DNA from: Algoriphagus yeomjeoni
Lineage (GTDB): Bacteria > Bacteroidota > Bacteroidia > Cytophagales > Cyclobacteriaceae
Length of the DNA stretch: 64,000 bases
Assembly: GCF_003259505.1 (NCBI RefSeq)
Contig: NZ_QLLK01000004.1
Location: 62,001 to 126,000 of the forward strand
Reading direction: 5' to 3'
The notes under the pieces are model-generated. The model worked only from the letters and a program-made list of their open reading frames with translations, was not told the DNA's origin and did not search any database. Of the stretch, positions 25,561 to 35,099 are shown piece by piece. The position numbers were made by a program, and so were the translations under genes. Each line of letters opens with the position of its first letter. Positions within the stretch are counted from its first letter, which is position 1.

Positions 25561-27186
25561 ATGAAAAAAACATTATTTCTGACCTCACTTGTAGCCATAT
25601 GTGCCAGCTGTAGTCCTGTAGTTTTAGATGATGAAGCTTTATTGGCTTATGCAGATCTCGTAGATCAGGAGCTGATCAAGCATCATATTGCGGTGTTGGC
25701 TGATGATAGCCTGCGAGGGCGACTTCCGGGTACACCTGAATATGACATAGCCATGAACTATGTGGTCGAGCAATATAAATCCATGGGTATTGCCCCTCTG
25801 GGAGACAAGGAAGGTAGCACGTATTTTCAAAAGATGATGCTTCGCACGGCCATTATCGATGAACCTGCGTCGTATTTACTATTGAATAATTCTGATACCG
25901 TGACTGTAGGAACCGAGTACTTTTTTAGTGGAAATGCATCAGTACCAGAAGTGGAATTTGAAGGAGAACTGGTCATGGCAGGATACGGAATCGAGGCACC
26001 TCAGTTTGGATACAATGACTTCGAAAATCTAGAGGTAGCCGGGAAGGTGGTAGTTGTATTTACTGGAGGTCCGGATGCTTTACCAGCGACTGAACGGGCT
26101 CACTTCAGCAATACCAATACGAAGATTGAAACCCTGTCCCAAAAAGGTGCGGCTGGGATTATGTTTACAAACACCCCAAGTGGTAGGGGAAATTTCTCAA
26201 GTACCTATGAACGTGTATCTACAAGCGGAATCGTCAATGTTAAACTTTCCGACGGCGTGTATTCCGGTAGAGCTGTCTTTGGAAATTTGCAGTTTGGAGG
26301 CTTTTTCGACTGGGAATATCTTAGAAGTATCACAGACAATGAAGTTGATTCTATCTTGCTTGACTATGAGTCAGGAAAATTATCACAGCCCGCTAAGGAG
26401 CTTGTTTTCAGGGGAAAAGCAGTAAGCAGATACACAGAGATCGAAAGTGCCAACGTGGTGGGAGTGTTGGAAGGAAGTGAGTTGAAGGATGAATATGTTA
26501 TTCATACGGCGCATTTAGACCATGTAGGTATAGGAAAGCCGGTGAATGGAGATTCGATTTACAATGGTGCGCATGATAATGCCTCAGGTGTCAGTGCGAT
26601 GCTCGAGATCGCAAGACTGTACAGTGAGTTGCCTTCCAAACCGAAGCGATCATCTATTTTTGCCATCCTGACTGCAGAAGAAATGGGACTTTTAGGCTCA
26701 AAGTACTTGGCAGAAAATCCTGTTGTCCCTGCAAATAGCATCATTGCCAATGTAAATGCAGACATGCCCATGATGGTTGGTCCATTGGTATCTGTAGAAC
26801 CACTAGGAGCAGAGCAAAGTAGTATAATGAGTATAGTTCGGCGAACTACCAGCTTGCTAAATCTTACTATAGATGAAGATCATCTTCCTGAGGAAGTTCG
26901 CTTTGTGAGAAGTGATAATTACAACTTTGTGTTGGCAGGAATCCCGGCCTTACGGATGAAATTCGGTATAAAAAGCAAGGATTCAGAAACGGGTCTGGAT
27001 TCGGCAATTAAGTTTTTGATGAATGACCTTTACCATAGGCCATCTGATGAATTGGGAGAGAGCTTTAATTTCGATGGAGCCAAAACCTACGTGGAGCTGC
27101 AGTTTATGAATAGTTACCTGATCAATACGACAACTGCCCGACCTACCTGGAACGAGAATTCCTTCTTCAAGCGATTTGAGCGTTAG
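25561..27186 (+). CDS. M28 family aminopeptidase lipoprotein with PA domain
   Basis: A 541-residue lipoprotein (lipobox CASC, about residue 17). A PA domain lies between about 130 and 270 (phrases such as VVVVFTGGPDALP and AAGIMFTNTP). The M28 catalytic domain follows with zinc ligands in HTAHLDHVG, YNGAHDNASG, LTAEEMGLLGS, NADMP and the final LYHRPSDE. It should be an aminopeptidase acting outside the cytoplasm. It is one of five exported metallopeptidases within 17 kb, none of them in one operon. Confidence 0.92.
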   Translation: MKKTLFLTSLVAICASCSPVVLDDEALLAYADLVDQELIKHHIAVLADDSLRGRLPGTPEYDIAMNYVVEQYKSMGIAPLGDKEGSTYFQKMMLRTAIIDEPASYLLLNNSDTVTVGTEYFFSGNASVPEVEFEGELVMAGYGIEAPQFGYNDFENLEVAGKVVVVFTGGPDALPATERAHFSNTNTKIETLSQKGAAGIMFTNTPSGRGNFSSTYERVSTSGIVNVKLSDGVYSGRAVFGNLQFGGFFDWEYLRSITDNEVDSILLDYESGKLSQPAKELVFRGKAVSRYTEIESANVVGVLEGSELKDEYVIHTAHLDHVGIGKPVNGDSIYNGAHDNASGVSAMLEIARLYSELPSKPKRSSIFAILTAEEMGLLGSKYLAENPVVPANSIIANVNADMPMMVGPLVSVEPLGAEQSSIMSIVRRTTSLLNLTIDEDHLPEEVRFVRSDNYNFVLAGIPALRMKFGIKSKDSETGLDSAIKFLMNDLYHRPSDELGESFNFDGAKTYVELQFMNSYLINTTTARPTWNENSFFKRFER

Positions 27187-27199
27187 AGATTTGCGTTGC

Positions 27200-27215
27200 A
27201 AAGGCTAGCCTTTTT
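27200..27215 (+). terminator. possible short terminator after M28 gene
   Basis: A 5-bp stem (AAAGG/CCTTT) with a 4-nt loop followed by T residues lies 14 bp past the M28 stop. The stem is short, so the call is weak. Confidence 0.35.
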
Positions 27216-27421
27216 GGCTGAACACTTTTACCCCAAGGCAGTTTCAATTTCATGCATAATATCTCAGGAAATCATTCCGAACAGGGCAAAACCAAATTTT
27301 ATTTAGCTCTTCGAAAAGGAATCTTATCAGGTTTAATTCTGAAATCTGAAAGAATGGGTGGATATTAAGCCTTCTAGTGAGGTATGGACTAATCTATACC
27401 TGTGCTGCAAAACAACAAAAC

Positions 27422-28270
27422 ATGAATAATCAAAATATGAGTCAATTTAATAGTGTATTGGAAAAGGGTCCTATGAGGAAATTAGTTATTGTCGGGATAC
27501 TGGTAGTTATTCTATTTATCCTGAAGCCGTGGGTGCAAATTGGAGCAGGGGAAAGAGGAATAGTTTTGAATTTTGGAGCTGTTCAGGACAAGGTTTTAAG
27601 TGAGGGAATTCACTTTAAAATCCCGATCGTTCAGACTATAGAGATCATGGATGTGAAAATCCAAAAGGTAACGACAGATGCCGCTTCTTCCTCTTCAGAT
27701 CTTCAGGATGTAGATATGTCTGTAGCTTTAAATTATCATGTAATTCCTGAGGATGCGAATTTGGTCTATCAGACGATTGGAGTTCAGTTTAAGGATAGAA
27801 TCATTGATCCAGCCATTCAGGAAGTGATGAAAGCTGTTTCTGCACGCTACACTGCTGAAGAATTAATTACCAAGAGACCTGCCGTAAGTTCGGAAATGAG
27901 AGAGGCTTTGACCACTCGATTATTGGAGTCAAAAATAGCCGTAGATGCCTTCTCAATTATCAATTTCAGCTTTTCTCAGACCTTCACAGATGCAATTGAA
28001 GCAAAGCAAACGGCAGAGCAGAATGCGCTGAAAGCTAAGCGTGACCTGGACAGGATCAAGGTGGAAGCGGAGCAAACCATCGCCGCAGCAACTGCAGAAG
28101 CAGAAGCTTTAAGATTACAGAAGATGAATATTTCTCCGGATTTGATTGAGTTGAGAAAAATTGAAGCTAATCTAAAAGCTATTGAGAAATGGAATGGTAT
28201 TTTGCCTGAAGTTACTGGTGCAGGTGCAATTCCATTTATTGGCGTGGGAGAAGCAGCGAAGAAGAATTAG
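27422..28270 (+). CDS. prohibitin/HflC-like SPFH domain protein
   Basis: About 282 residues from the ATG at 27422; a GTG 45 bp upstream is in frame but gives an unlikely extension. One membrane segment (about 20-38) is followed by the SPFH/prohibitin domain beginning GAGERGIVLNFGAVQDKVL and a C-terminal coiled coil (AKQTAEQNALKAKRDLDRIKVEAE, shown in part). Prohibitin-like proteins form large rings on the inner membrane and regulate FtsH-type proteases or membrane organisation. It is a single gene with its own terminator. Confidence 0.9.
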   Translation: MNNQNMSQFNSVLEKGPMRKLVIVGILVVILFILKPWVQIGAGERGIVLNFGAVQDKVLSEGIHFKIPIVQTIEIMDVKIQKVTTDAASSSSDLQDVDMSVALNYHVIPEDANLVYQTIGVQFKDRIIDPAIQEVMKAVSARYTAEELITKRPAVSSEMREALTTRLLESKIAVDAFSIINFSFSQTFTDAIEAKQTAEQNALKAKRDLDRIKVEAEQTIAAATAEAEALRLQKMNISPDLIELRKIEANLKAIEKWNGILPEVTGAGAIPFIGVGEAAKKN

Positions 28271-28794
28271 ATAAAGAGCAGGAATACGGGAGATTGAGGA
28301 CAGAAGTATTCAGCATTAACTTATCAAGGTTTAGATTTTATCAAGGCTACCGGGTGTTTTCACTTGGTAGTTTTTTGCTTTTTGGTTTTAGCCTTATTAT
28401 TATCGCTCAGGAATGAAGGGTTTAAAGAATTCTGAACAGCTTTTAATTTATTGATAGATAAGACTGTTTAAAAACTCCAGAGAAACAGTAATTTTTAGTC
28501 ACATGGCAAGACAACGATTTAGTCAAACCATTAATCACCATGGTTGCAACCCATTGTTAGAAAAATCACAAATTCATTAGGCTCCGTGCTGGATAGCTTG
28601 TTGGTGACAGGGTTGAATGTGGAAAAATGGCAATGAGAATCTCTTATCAAAATATCACCCATTTGAGCGATGTCCAATATATCAAATCTATAAAGCAGCT
28701 CAGCTCCATAAAGGCATTAGCCTGATAACATCAACCTTAGATATCCCTATTTATTTTTAATATCTTTCATTTTCAGCTAATTATCTGCCCCAAA
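28271..28794. other. 524-bp intergenic region
   Basis: It contains the strong terminator at 28347-28376. The other 400 bp have stop codons in all frames, no repeat I recognise and no RNA-like structure I can support. The last part must contain the promoter of the propeller protein gene. Confidence 0.5.
28347..28376 (+). terminator. terminator of the prohibitin-like gene
   Basis: A 10-bp stem (CTACCGGGTG with CACTTGGTAG, two G-U pairs) has a TTTT loop and is followed directly by six T residues, 77 bp after the stop codon. Confidence 0.88.
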
Positions 28795-30555
28795 ATGATC
28801 AAACTCAATCTTTTATTTATTACCACTTTTTTATTGCTGCTACCATTTAAGGTAAATGCAAATGATCGAGATCATTTATTCATCGGTGAAAAGGACATCA
28901 AGACTGATACGATCATTGTTCCGGCTTCTGACTTTTTGTACGAACTTCCCAAAGGGGACATCATCGCCAATTCTTGGGCTTTGAGGGAAGAATGGGTATT
29001 TAATAATACTGCGATTGTACTTAATTCTCTGAGCAATCTTCTGACTCATATCACTGTTGCACAGGCAGGTGATTACTATCTTTTTGTGCGGAGTAAGGGC
29101 AAACCGAACAGCTCTTTTAAGGTTGCCGTCAATGATCAGGTCACCACATCGATTTTCGGCAATGATTCCCTCATGACCTGGAAGCAGGGGGAAAGGTTCA
29201 AGCTTCTGGAAGGAAAAAATGTCGTCAAGATTACCAGAATAAACGCTGGTGCTGCATTTGATGTGTTGGCTTTTACCAAAGCTCCTAGTTTGGAAGAGAA
29301 GGAACTCAAACAATTTGAACTTAATCCAGATGTAAAGCTGCTGAAGGAATATTCTATACCTGCCTCAAACTCCGTGAAATTTGGAGATCTCAACGGGGAT
29401 AATCTGACAGATTTTGTTGTGTTCACAAGGGACTATTCAGCACATGCCTTTGATCAGAATGGAAAGGAACTCTGGACTTGGGAAGCACCAGAAGAATACC
29501 GTCGGGAACGCTCAGAGTTTGAAGCTCCAGGTGTGATTTGGGATTTCGATCAGGATGGAAAAGCCGAACTGGTGCATTGGAGAATGACTGGTGAGAAGGA
29601 ATGGTTGGTGATAGCGGATGGTCAATCAGGTGAAGTGATCAGGCAGACCGAATGGCCTACAAACCCCTTACCGCACGTATATAATAACTTTCGATTAGCA
29701 ATAGGTAAACTCACTGCTGGAGATCCAAATGAAGTCGTGGTGTTCACCGATATGGGTGGAACCATCAGGGTAGATGCATATGATAGCAAGCTCACTCGGC
29801 TTTGGAATCATACCGAAAACCGAAAAAAAGACAATTTAGGTCATTACGTCTACCCGGTTGATTTGAATGAAGATGGAATGGATGAGGTATTGGTAGGATC
29901 ACTTTTACTTGATTCAGATGGAAAGGAACTTTGGAACCGTTTTGATTTACTAGGAGACAACCATGACCATGCAGATAATTACAAGTTTGCCGACATAAAC
30001 GGAGATGGGAAAAGAGACATTTTAACTGCCAATAGTGAGACTGGAGTCTTTATGTATGAGGGGTTGACGGGTGAAATAATCTGGCAAAATATCGCGGAAC
30101 ATTCCCAGCAGATAGAATCTGGAAATTTTCTAAAAGGCCAAAGCGAGCCTCAGGTGGTAGTTGGAGCTCGAACCTATGGCAACCGACAAGCTGGAGAGCA
30201 ATATTTATGGAGCCAATTATATTGGTTTTCCAAAGAAGGGGAAATGCTTTTCAAATGGCCACAGAAGCCAATTAATGGTAATCCTGACTTTGTAAAAGGC
30301 GACTGGCTGGGTAATGGTCAAGATCAATTGTTTTGGTTCAAATTTTTTATCAATGAGGAGGGAAAAGGAGATTTATATTTTCCAGACCCTGTCTTTCATA
30401 TGTTTGACTTTACCGGAGATGGGGCTGAAGAGGTAATAACGCTAGACGGGAGAACGCTTCGTGTTTTTGGCGCTAAAAATCCTCAAGTATCTAAGGATAA
30501 AAAAGAAGATCTTAACTATCTAAAGCACAAGGTGGTCAATCATACGCATTACTGA
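28795..30555 (+). CDS. secreted beta-propeller protein, rhamnogalacturonan-lyase-like
   Basis: A 586-residue protein with a signal peptide (about 1-22). Residues about 40-160 look like a carbohydrate-binding beta-sandwich (DYYLFVRSKGKPNSSFKV). From about 185 a propeller with calcium-binding DxDxDG-type loops follows: DLNGDNLTDFV, DFDQDGKAEL, DLNEDGMDEVLVG, DINGDGKRDIL. This blade pattern is shared by FG-GAP proteins and by polysaccharide lyase families such as PL11 and related glucuronate/rhamnogalacturonan lyases. I favour a polysaccharide-active protein but cannot see the catalytic residues with certainty. Confidence 0.72.
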   Translation: MIKLNLLFITTFLLLLPFKVNANDRDHLFIGEKDIKTDTIIVPASDFLYELPKGDIIANSWALREEWVFNNTAIVLNSLSNLLTHITVAQAGDYYLFVRSKGKPNSSFKVAVNDQVTTSIFGNDSLMTWKQGERFKLLEGKNVVKITRINAGAAFDVLAFTKAPSLEEKELKQFELNPDVKLLKEYSIPASNSVKFGDLNGDNLTDFVVFTRDYSAHAFDQNGKELWTWEAPEEYRRERSEFEAPGVIWDFDQDGKAELVHWRMTGEKEWLVIADGQSGEVIRQTEWPTNPLPHVYNNFRLAIGKLTAGDPNEVVVFTDMGGTIRVDAYDSKLTRLWNHTENRKKDNLGHYVYPVDLNEDGMDEVLVGSLLLDSDGKELWNRFDLLGDNHDHADNYKFADINGDGKRDILTANSETGVFMYEGLTGEIIWQNIAEHSQQIESGNFLKGQSEPQVVVGARTYGNRQAGEQYLWSQLYWFSKEGEMLFKWPQKPINGNPDFVKGDWLGNGQDQLFWFKFFINEEGKGDLYFPDPVFHMFDFTGDGAEEVITLDGRTLRVFGAKNPQVSKDKKEDLNYLKHKVVNHTHY

Positions 30556-30574
30556 TGGGCTAAGGTAGAACCGG

Positions 30575-31330
30575 CTATTTAAACAGAATTATTATCGCTC
30601 CCAAAGCTGTCAATACCAATATCATCTTTCTGAAAAAGACTTCATCGATCATCTTTATTAGTTTAATTCCCAGTACAAATCCTAAGATAATTGCTGGAAT
30701 CAATTTCAGATCCAGTAGGAGCGTTTCCTCTGAAATAGTATGCCAGATAAAGAAATGAAAGGGTAATTTAAACACGTTAATAATCAGGAAAAGCCAGGCA
30801 GCGGTGCCAATAAAGTGGTTTTTGGGAAGTCTCATCGCTAAAAAATAAATGTTAGATATTGGACCAGCCAAGTTTCCAACCATAGTCGTGAATCCTGCCA
30901 GAGTCCCAACTCCACTTGCAAAAGCCCAATGAGTTGGGACTTTTTCTACTTTTTTCTGATCCCACCAAACGATAATACCCAAGACTAGGAAGATAATGAT
31001 GGCCATTGCAATTTTAAAGATTTGCTCGGGAAGATCCATACCAATCCAACTGCCCAGAATTATCCCCAAAATCATCCAAGGGAGAAATTTAACCACGTAT
31101 TTCCACTGGGTATGGCGATTGTAATAGATGACAGCAAAAACATCTGCCACCACTAAAAGCGGTAAGACGATACCTGTTGACTGCTTGGCTTCAAAGGCAA
31201 TGGCCATGAAGGTCACATTGATAATGGCTATTCCTTTGATACCAGCTTTGGACAATCCGATGACAAATGCAGCTAAAAAACTAAGAATCCATGAAGTGGT
31301 ACTGATCTCAGAGGCAATAGATAAAAACAT
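30575..31330 (-). CDS. TSUP (TauE/SafE) family membrane permease
   Basis: A 251-residue integral membrane protein with about eight membrane segments in two similar halves. The opening FLAAFVIGLSKAGIKGIAIIN and the mid-protein GFTTMVGNLAGPISNIYFLA are TauE/SafE signatures. Family members export or import sulfite, sulfonates or other small organic anions. Its stop lies 19 bp from the convergent propeller gene. Nothing nearby identifies the substrate. Confidence 0.88.
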   Translation of the reverse strand: MFLSIASEISTTSWILSFLAAFVIGLSKAGIKGIAIINVTFMAIAFEAKQSTGIVLPLLVVADVFAVIYYNRHTQWKYVVKFLPWMILGIILGSWIGMDLPEQIFKIAMAIIIFLVLGIIVWWDQKKVEKVPTHWAFASGVGTLAGFTTMVGNLAGPISNIYFLAMRLPKNHFIGTAAWLFLIINVFKLPFHFFIWHTISEETLLLDLKLIPAIILGFVLGIKLIKMIDEVFFRKMILVLTALGAIIILFK

Positions 31331-31853
31331 AGATGTTGGTTAAAGGAGAAGTGCAAAAATAATTGAGTTTTCGAAACTAATTCCTTCCATAAAAAAGGAG
31401 GGGATTTGAAAGAATACTTATGGGAAATCAAAAATAGGGGATCATTTATTGGGATCGAATTGAAGTTATTTAAAAGAATGAAAAGATGATAAACGTGGCA
31501 TTTTCAGTTGAACTATTGGATTTACAAATACCCAGACTTACATAGACATGTAGTTGGGTTTCTTGAGAAACCTTTGACTATAATTTTCCTAAAGTCATTG
31601 GTTGAATAGTCAACATTTCTCAAAGTTCTATTTAACTTGTTCATCTTTAATACTTTTTTTGTCACTTGATAACTGAGTATGAAAATGTTTAGTATTTCTT
31701 CTAATCAAACCTAGATGCTGAACCATCCGGTCAATTTGATAAATTGACTCAGCTTGCTGTCAAAATAATTAAGGCCGATGGAGGCTTGGGGTAGCGTAGA
31801 TATATAGAATGAGAATGACAACGGAACCGTTGTACCCTTAGAATTACTTAATT
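31331..31853. other. 523-bp intergenic region
   Basis: An AT-rich divergent region between the TSUP gene and the response regulator gene. I see no ORF, repeat or hairpin worth calling; promoters of both genes must lie here. Confidence 0.5.
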
Positions 31854-32264
31854 ATGAAAATTAAACTTTTATTAATTGATGATGATCGAATTTCTCTTTT
31901 AATAGCTAAGAAATATCTTTCAGACCATTGTATAAAAGAATTGGTAGAAGAAATTATTGCATTTACAGAGGCTGAGGATGCATTGAAGCTACTGAAACAA
32001 GCAAAATCTGATCAGGATCAATGTCTTTTTTGGATTCTTTTGGATGTCAATATGCCGAAGATTAACGGTTGGGAATTTTTGAAGTTGGTTGAAAAATATA
32101 AGTTAAAAAATTTGTTAAAAGTAGCCATGTTGACTTCTTCAATCAGTGAGGTAGATAAGAGTACGGCCAAATCTTTTGATACGGTACACGGGTTCTTTAC
32201 AAAGCCTTTGACTCAAGAGAAATGTGAAGAATTTAAGGCCTTGATTAACCAACAAACAAGTTGA
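31854..32264 (+). CDS. single-domain response regulator (CheY-like)
   Basis: A 136-residue receiver domain without an output domain. The acidic pocket DDD is at residues 9-11, the phospho-acceptor is Asp64 in LLDVNMPKING, the switch Thr lies in AMLTSS, and the conserved Lys is in FFTKPL. Such proteins relay a phosphate or bind partner proteins. The next gene, 170 bp downstream on the same strand, encodes a LOV-domain phosphatase, so the two may act in one light or stress pathway. No kinase is adjacent. Confidence 0.9.
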   Translation: MKIKLLLIDDDRISLLIAKKYLSDHCIKELVEEIIAFTEAEDALKLLKQAKSDQDQCLFWILLDVNMPKINGWEFLKLVEKYKLKNLLKVAMLTSSISEVDKSTAKSFDTVHGFFTKPLTQEKCEEFKALINQQTS

Positions 32265-32434
32265 TTTTTTTTGTTATGGACGATAAAAGCCTACTAAAAT
32301 TTAAGGGAATTTGAGCTAACCTCCATCAAAATATTTATCCTGTTCAAGTAAGATTGCTTTGGTTTGAAGCTAGCGATTCTTAGTTTAGAATTGAGATTAG
32401 TGAATACTACAAGCACTTTTTGTTTGAGATTGGA

Positions 32435-33625
32435 ATGAGCCCAAAAGAAATAGTATCGTCGTATAAAGAATTTGAAGATTTGTTGATCAAGGCAACAAAT
32501 ACGGCAAATGAAGGGATTACTATCAGCTCTATGGACCAAATAGATAGACCTCTTGTTTTTGTTAATGAAGGTTTCGAAAGATTAACTGGATATTCAAAAG
32601 ACGATGTCATCGGCAAAAATTGCCGTTTCCTGCAGGGTGAAGAGACAGATCAAACTACGGTAGATATTCTGAGAAGAGCCATCAAAAAAGGTGAACAGGC
32701 AACAGTAGAACTCCTTAATTATAAGAAAGATGGAACTGCATTTTGGAACAGACTTTCTATTACTCCACTTAAGGATAAAAATGGAGTGACCACTCATTAT
32801 GTTGGAGTTCAGTCAGATATCACTGAGCTGAGGGAAACACAGAAAAATCTTAAGTCAGCCAATAAGGAGTTAGCTTTGTTCCAGGATAAAATCAACTTTG
32901 AACTGGAGGAGGCTAGGAGAGTCCAGAATTTCATACTTCCATCAATCTTACCCTCTACCAATAAACTTAGTTTTGCTTCGGTTTTTGAACCCATGGATCA
33001 AATTGGCGGAGATTTTTATGATATTCTTGAAATTGAAAAAGGGATTTTTGGAGTATTGATCGCTGATGTCACAGGTCATGGAATCCAGGCTGCTTTGCTC
33101 ACTTTTATGACTTCCTTTGCTTTCAAAAACATTGCACTTCAGACTAGCTCCACAGCCAAAGTAGTCACAGAGACAAACGAGAAACTCTATAATAAAATGC
33201 CGCGAGGTTCTTTTATTACAATGTTTTATGCCGTCTATGATTCAAATACTCAGCTTTTAAAATATACACAAGCTGGTCATCCAGAAGGTTATGTGATCAG
33301 AGCTAATACCAGAGAAGTTATTCCCCTGACGTCTTTGAGTCCTCTTGTTGGCGCTTTTAGCAAAGAAACGGTAAGCTATTCAGAATCAATAGTTAAGCTG
33401 GAAACTGGAGACAAAGTTTTACTTTACACAGATGCAATTCTTGAGGTTTGGGATAGCGAAGATGTGATGATGAAAAGGGAGGAATTCACAACATTCTTAA
33501 TCAAAAACTCTAAACTTCCAATTGATGAGCTCCTGAAAGACATAAAGTTATTTTGTCTCAAATTCAGTGGACAAAGTAGTTTCAATGATGATTTTACTAT
33601 GGTAGGATTTGAAGTACTTTCATGA
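32435..33625 (+). CDS. LOV blue-light sensor fused to SpoIIE/PP2C phosphatase
   Basis: About 396 residues from the ATG at 32435; the in-frame TTG at 32420 is less likely. Residues about 15-135 form a PAS domain with the LOV signature GKNCRFLQGEETD, in which Cys63 is the residue that makes the photo-adduct with flavin; SDITE closes the domain. A coiled coil (about 135-170) links to a SpoIIE/RsbU-type PP2C domain with metal-site motifs QIGGDFYD and IADVTGHG. It is probably a blue-light-controlled serine phosphatase acting on an anti-sigma-factor antagonist or similar target. No RsbW/RsbV partner is in the window. Confidence 0.92.
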   Translation: MSPKEIVSSYKEFEDLLIKATNTANEGITISSMDQIDRPLVFVNEGFERLTGYSKDDVIGKNCRFLQGEETDQTTVDILRRAIKKGEQATVELLNYKKDGTAFWNRLSITPLKDKNGVTTHYVGVQSDITELRETQKNLKSANKELALFQDKINFELEEARRVQNFILPSILPSTNKLSFASVFEPMDQIGGDFYDILEIEKGIFGVLIADVTGHGIQAALLTFMTSFAFKNIALQTSSTAKVVTETNEKLYNKMPRGSFITMFYAVYDSNTQLLKYTQAGHPEGYVIRANTREVIPLTSLSPLVGAFSKETVSYSESIVKLETGDKVLLYTDAILEVWDSEDVMMKREEFTTFLIKNSKLPIDELLKDIKLFCLKFSGQSSFNDDFTMVGFEVLS

Positions 33626-33633
33626 TAGAAACT

Positions 33634-33658
33634 AAAAAAGCCTCAAAATGAGGCTTTT
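33634..33658. terminator. bidirectional terminator LOV/fasciclin
   Basis: The stem GCCTCA/TGAGGC with a 3-nt loop is flanked by A-rich and T-rich runs, so it works in both directions between the convergent LOV phosphatase and fasciclin genes. Confidence 0.85.
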
Positions 33659-33681
33659 CAACTATTATGCATTTAGTACTG

Positions 33682-34215
33682 TTACATGGCAGGAGGTAAT
33701 AATACTGCGTCCACAAGGTGAACTACTCCATTTGATGCATCTACATCTGCTGCTATTACAGTCGCGCCATTCACTTTAGCACCGTCTGTTGTAGTGATCG
33801 TAATATCTTGACCATTAACAGTGGAAGCCTTCATTCCGTCAGTAAGATCTGTAGAAATAACCTTACCAGGAACAACGTGGTATGTTAAGATTGCAACCAA
33901 TTTGTCTTTGTTTTCTGGCTTTAACAAGTCTTCAACAGTTCCTTCCGGCAACGCTGCAAATGCCTCGTTAGTAGGGGCAAATACAGTAAAAGGTCCTGCA
34001 CCTTGTAATGTTTCAACAAGCCCACCTGCTTTAAGCGCTGCAACAAGCGTCGTCAAGGATTCATTCTCAAGAGCTAAAGTCACTATGTCTTTTGGCTGCT
34101 CCGCAACTACTTCTTCAACTTCTACAACTTCAACTTCTTCAGTGGAAGTTTTTTCGCCGCTACAAGCAACTGTAAATAAAAGCGCTAGGGCAAATAAATA
34201 ATTTAATGTTTTCAT
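33682..34215 (-). CDS. fasciclin domain lipoprotein
   Basis: About 177 residues from the Met at 34215 ([13 protein letters not shown]); the upstream in-frame Met at 34257 would spoil the signal sequence. The lipobox is VAC. A Val/Glu-rich linker ([10 protein letters not shown]) precedes one fasciclin (FAS1) domain with [15 protein letters not shown] and the late YHVVPGK and [15 protein letters not shown]1 proteins are adhesion or matrix-binding modules. It should sit on the cell envelope. The gene is separated from the NRPS-related phosphopantetheinyl transferase by 182 bp. Confidence 0.92.
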   Translation of the reverse strand: MKTLNYLFALALLFTVACSGEKTSTEEVEVVEVEEVVAEQPKDIVTLALENESLTTLVAALKAGGLVETLQGAGPFTVFAPTNEAFAALPEGTVEDLLKPENKDKLVAILTYHVVPGKVISTDLTDGMKASTVNGQDITITTTDGAKVNGATVIAADVDASNGVVHLVDAVLLPPAM

Positions 34216-34397
34216 GATTAATGGTTTTAGTTTAATAGGATAACAAAGTATCTTCAAACTTGTTCAGTTTTATAGAATCTTACGCAGAATTTGTGTGTCT
34301 AGATTCTATGAATGGTATAAAGGTTAATATGGCGGGATTAAAATGATGTTAGTACTATTTGTTACATAATTTATATTATGTTAAATAAAGAATTAAG

Positions 34398-35081
34398 CTA
34401 ACCTTCAAACGTATATTCTCGATACTGAATCTCCAGCTCTTTTCCATGTACCACCACCCCAATTCCAAAGTTTGGAACAACATCTAAAAATCTGCATTCC
34501 AAAATTTCAGTTCTATTTGAATCAGTATGTGATGGAACGGTAAGAAATGGCTTATTCATAGTGTTTGTCACAAGAACTTGATCCAAGGGAAATGTTAATC
34601 CTTTACCAACTAGTTTGATGTACGCTTCTTTGATGCACCATAATCTAAAAAATGCTTCTGATTTAGTTTTTCCTACTGAGCTACGGATCAAGGATATTTC
34701 ATCAGAACCAAAAAAATGATTTGAAATTAACTCTGCTTCAATCTCAGCGTCTAAAAATTCTATATCAACACCAATCTCAGCATCTTTAGAAAAACCATAC
34801 AATACATGATCTTTAGAATATGATGTATTGAAAAAGATTTTTTCATCAGTATTGGCCACGTATGGTTTCCCAAGTTTTGTTTGGTTTATAACTATCTCAT
34901 TGGGTTTGACAGCTAAATACTTAGAAAGTAACTGACGAAGTATACTTCTGCGCTTTATAAAATGATCTTTAAAATTTTGATGAATAAAACGATCAGCACG
35001 GATTTGCTCTTCATCAGATAATAGACTTTCGTCTACATCTGTTAATTCATCAAGCTTCGCAAGCCATAAGTCTACTTTCAT
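34398..35081 (-). CDS. 4'-phosphopantetheinyl transferase (Sfp type)
   Basis: A 227-residue protein with the two magnesium/CoA motifs of the Sfp class: GVDIEFLD and FFRLWCIKEAYIKLVGKGL (W..KEA..K). It moves the phosphopantetheine arm from CoA to the Ser of carrier domains. Lying 18 bp after the leftward NRPS gene, it is last in the HupE-NRPS-PPTase unit and is expected to activate the carrier domains of both NRPSs and the stand-alone carrier protein. Confidence 0.93.
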   Translation of the reverse strand: MKVDLWLAKLDELTDVDESLLSDEEQIRADRFIHQNFKDHFIKRRSILRQLLSKYLAVKPNEIVINQTKLGKPYVANTDEKIFFNTSYSKDHVLYGFSKDAEIGVDIEFLDAEIEAELISNHFFGSDEISLIRSSVGKTKSEAFFRLWCIKEAYIKLVGKGLTFPLDQVLVTNTMNKPFLTVPSHTDSNRTEILECRFLDVVPNFGIGVVVHGKELEIQYREYTFEG

Positions 35082-35099
35082 AATCTGATGGATTGCAGC

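Noticed and set aside
28500..28740. Possible decayed gene or RNA in the gap after the prohibitin-like gene
   Set aside because: All frames are closed within short distance and no stable fold or known motif could be supported by eye.
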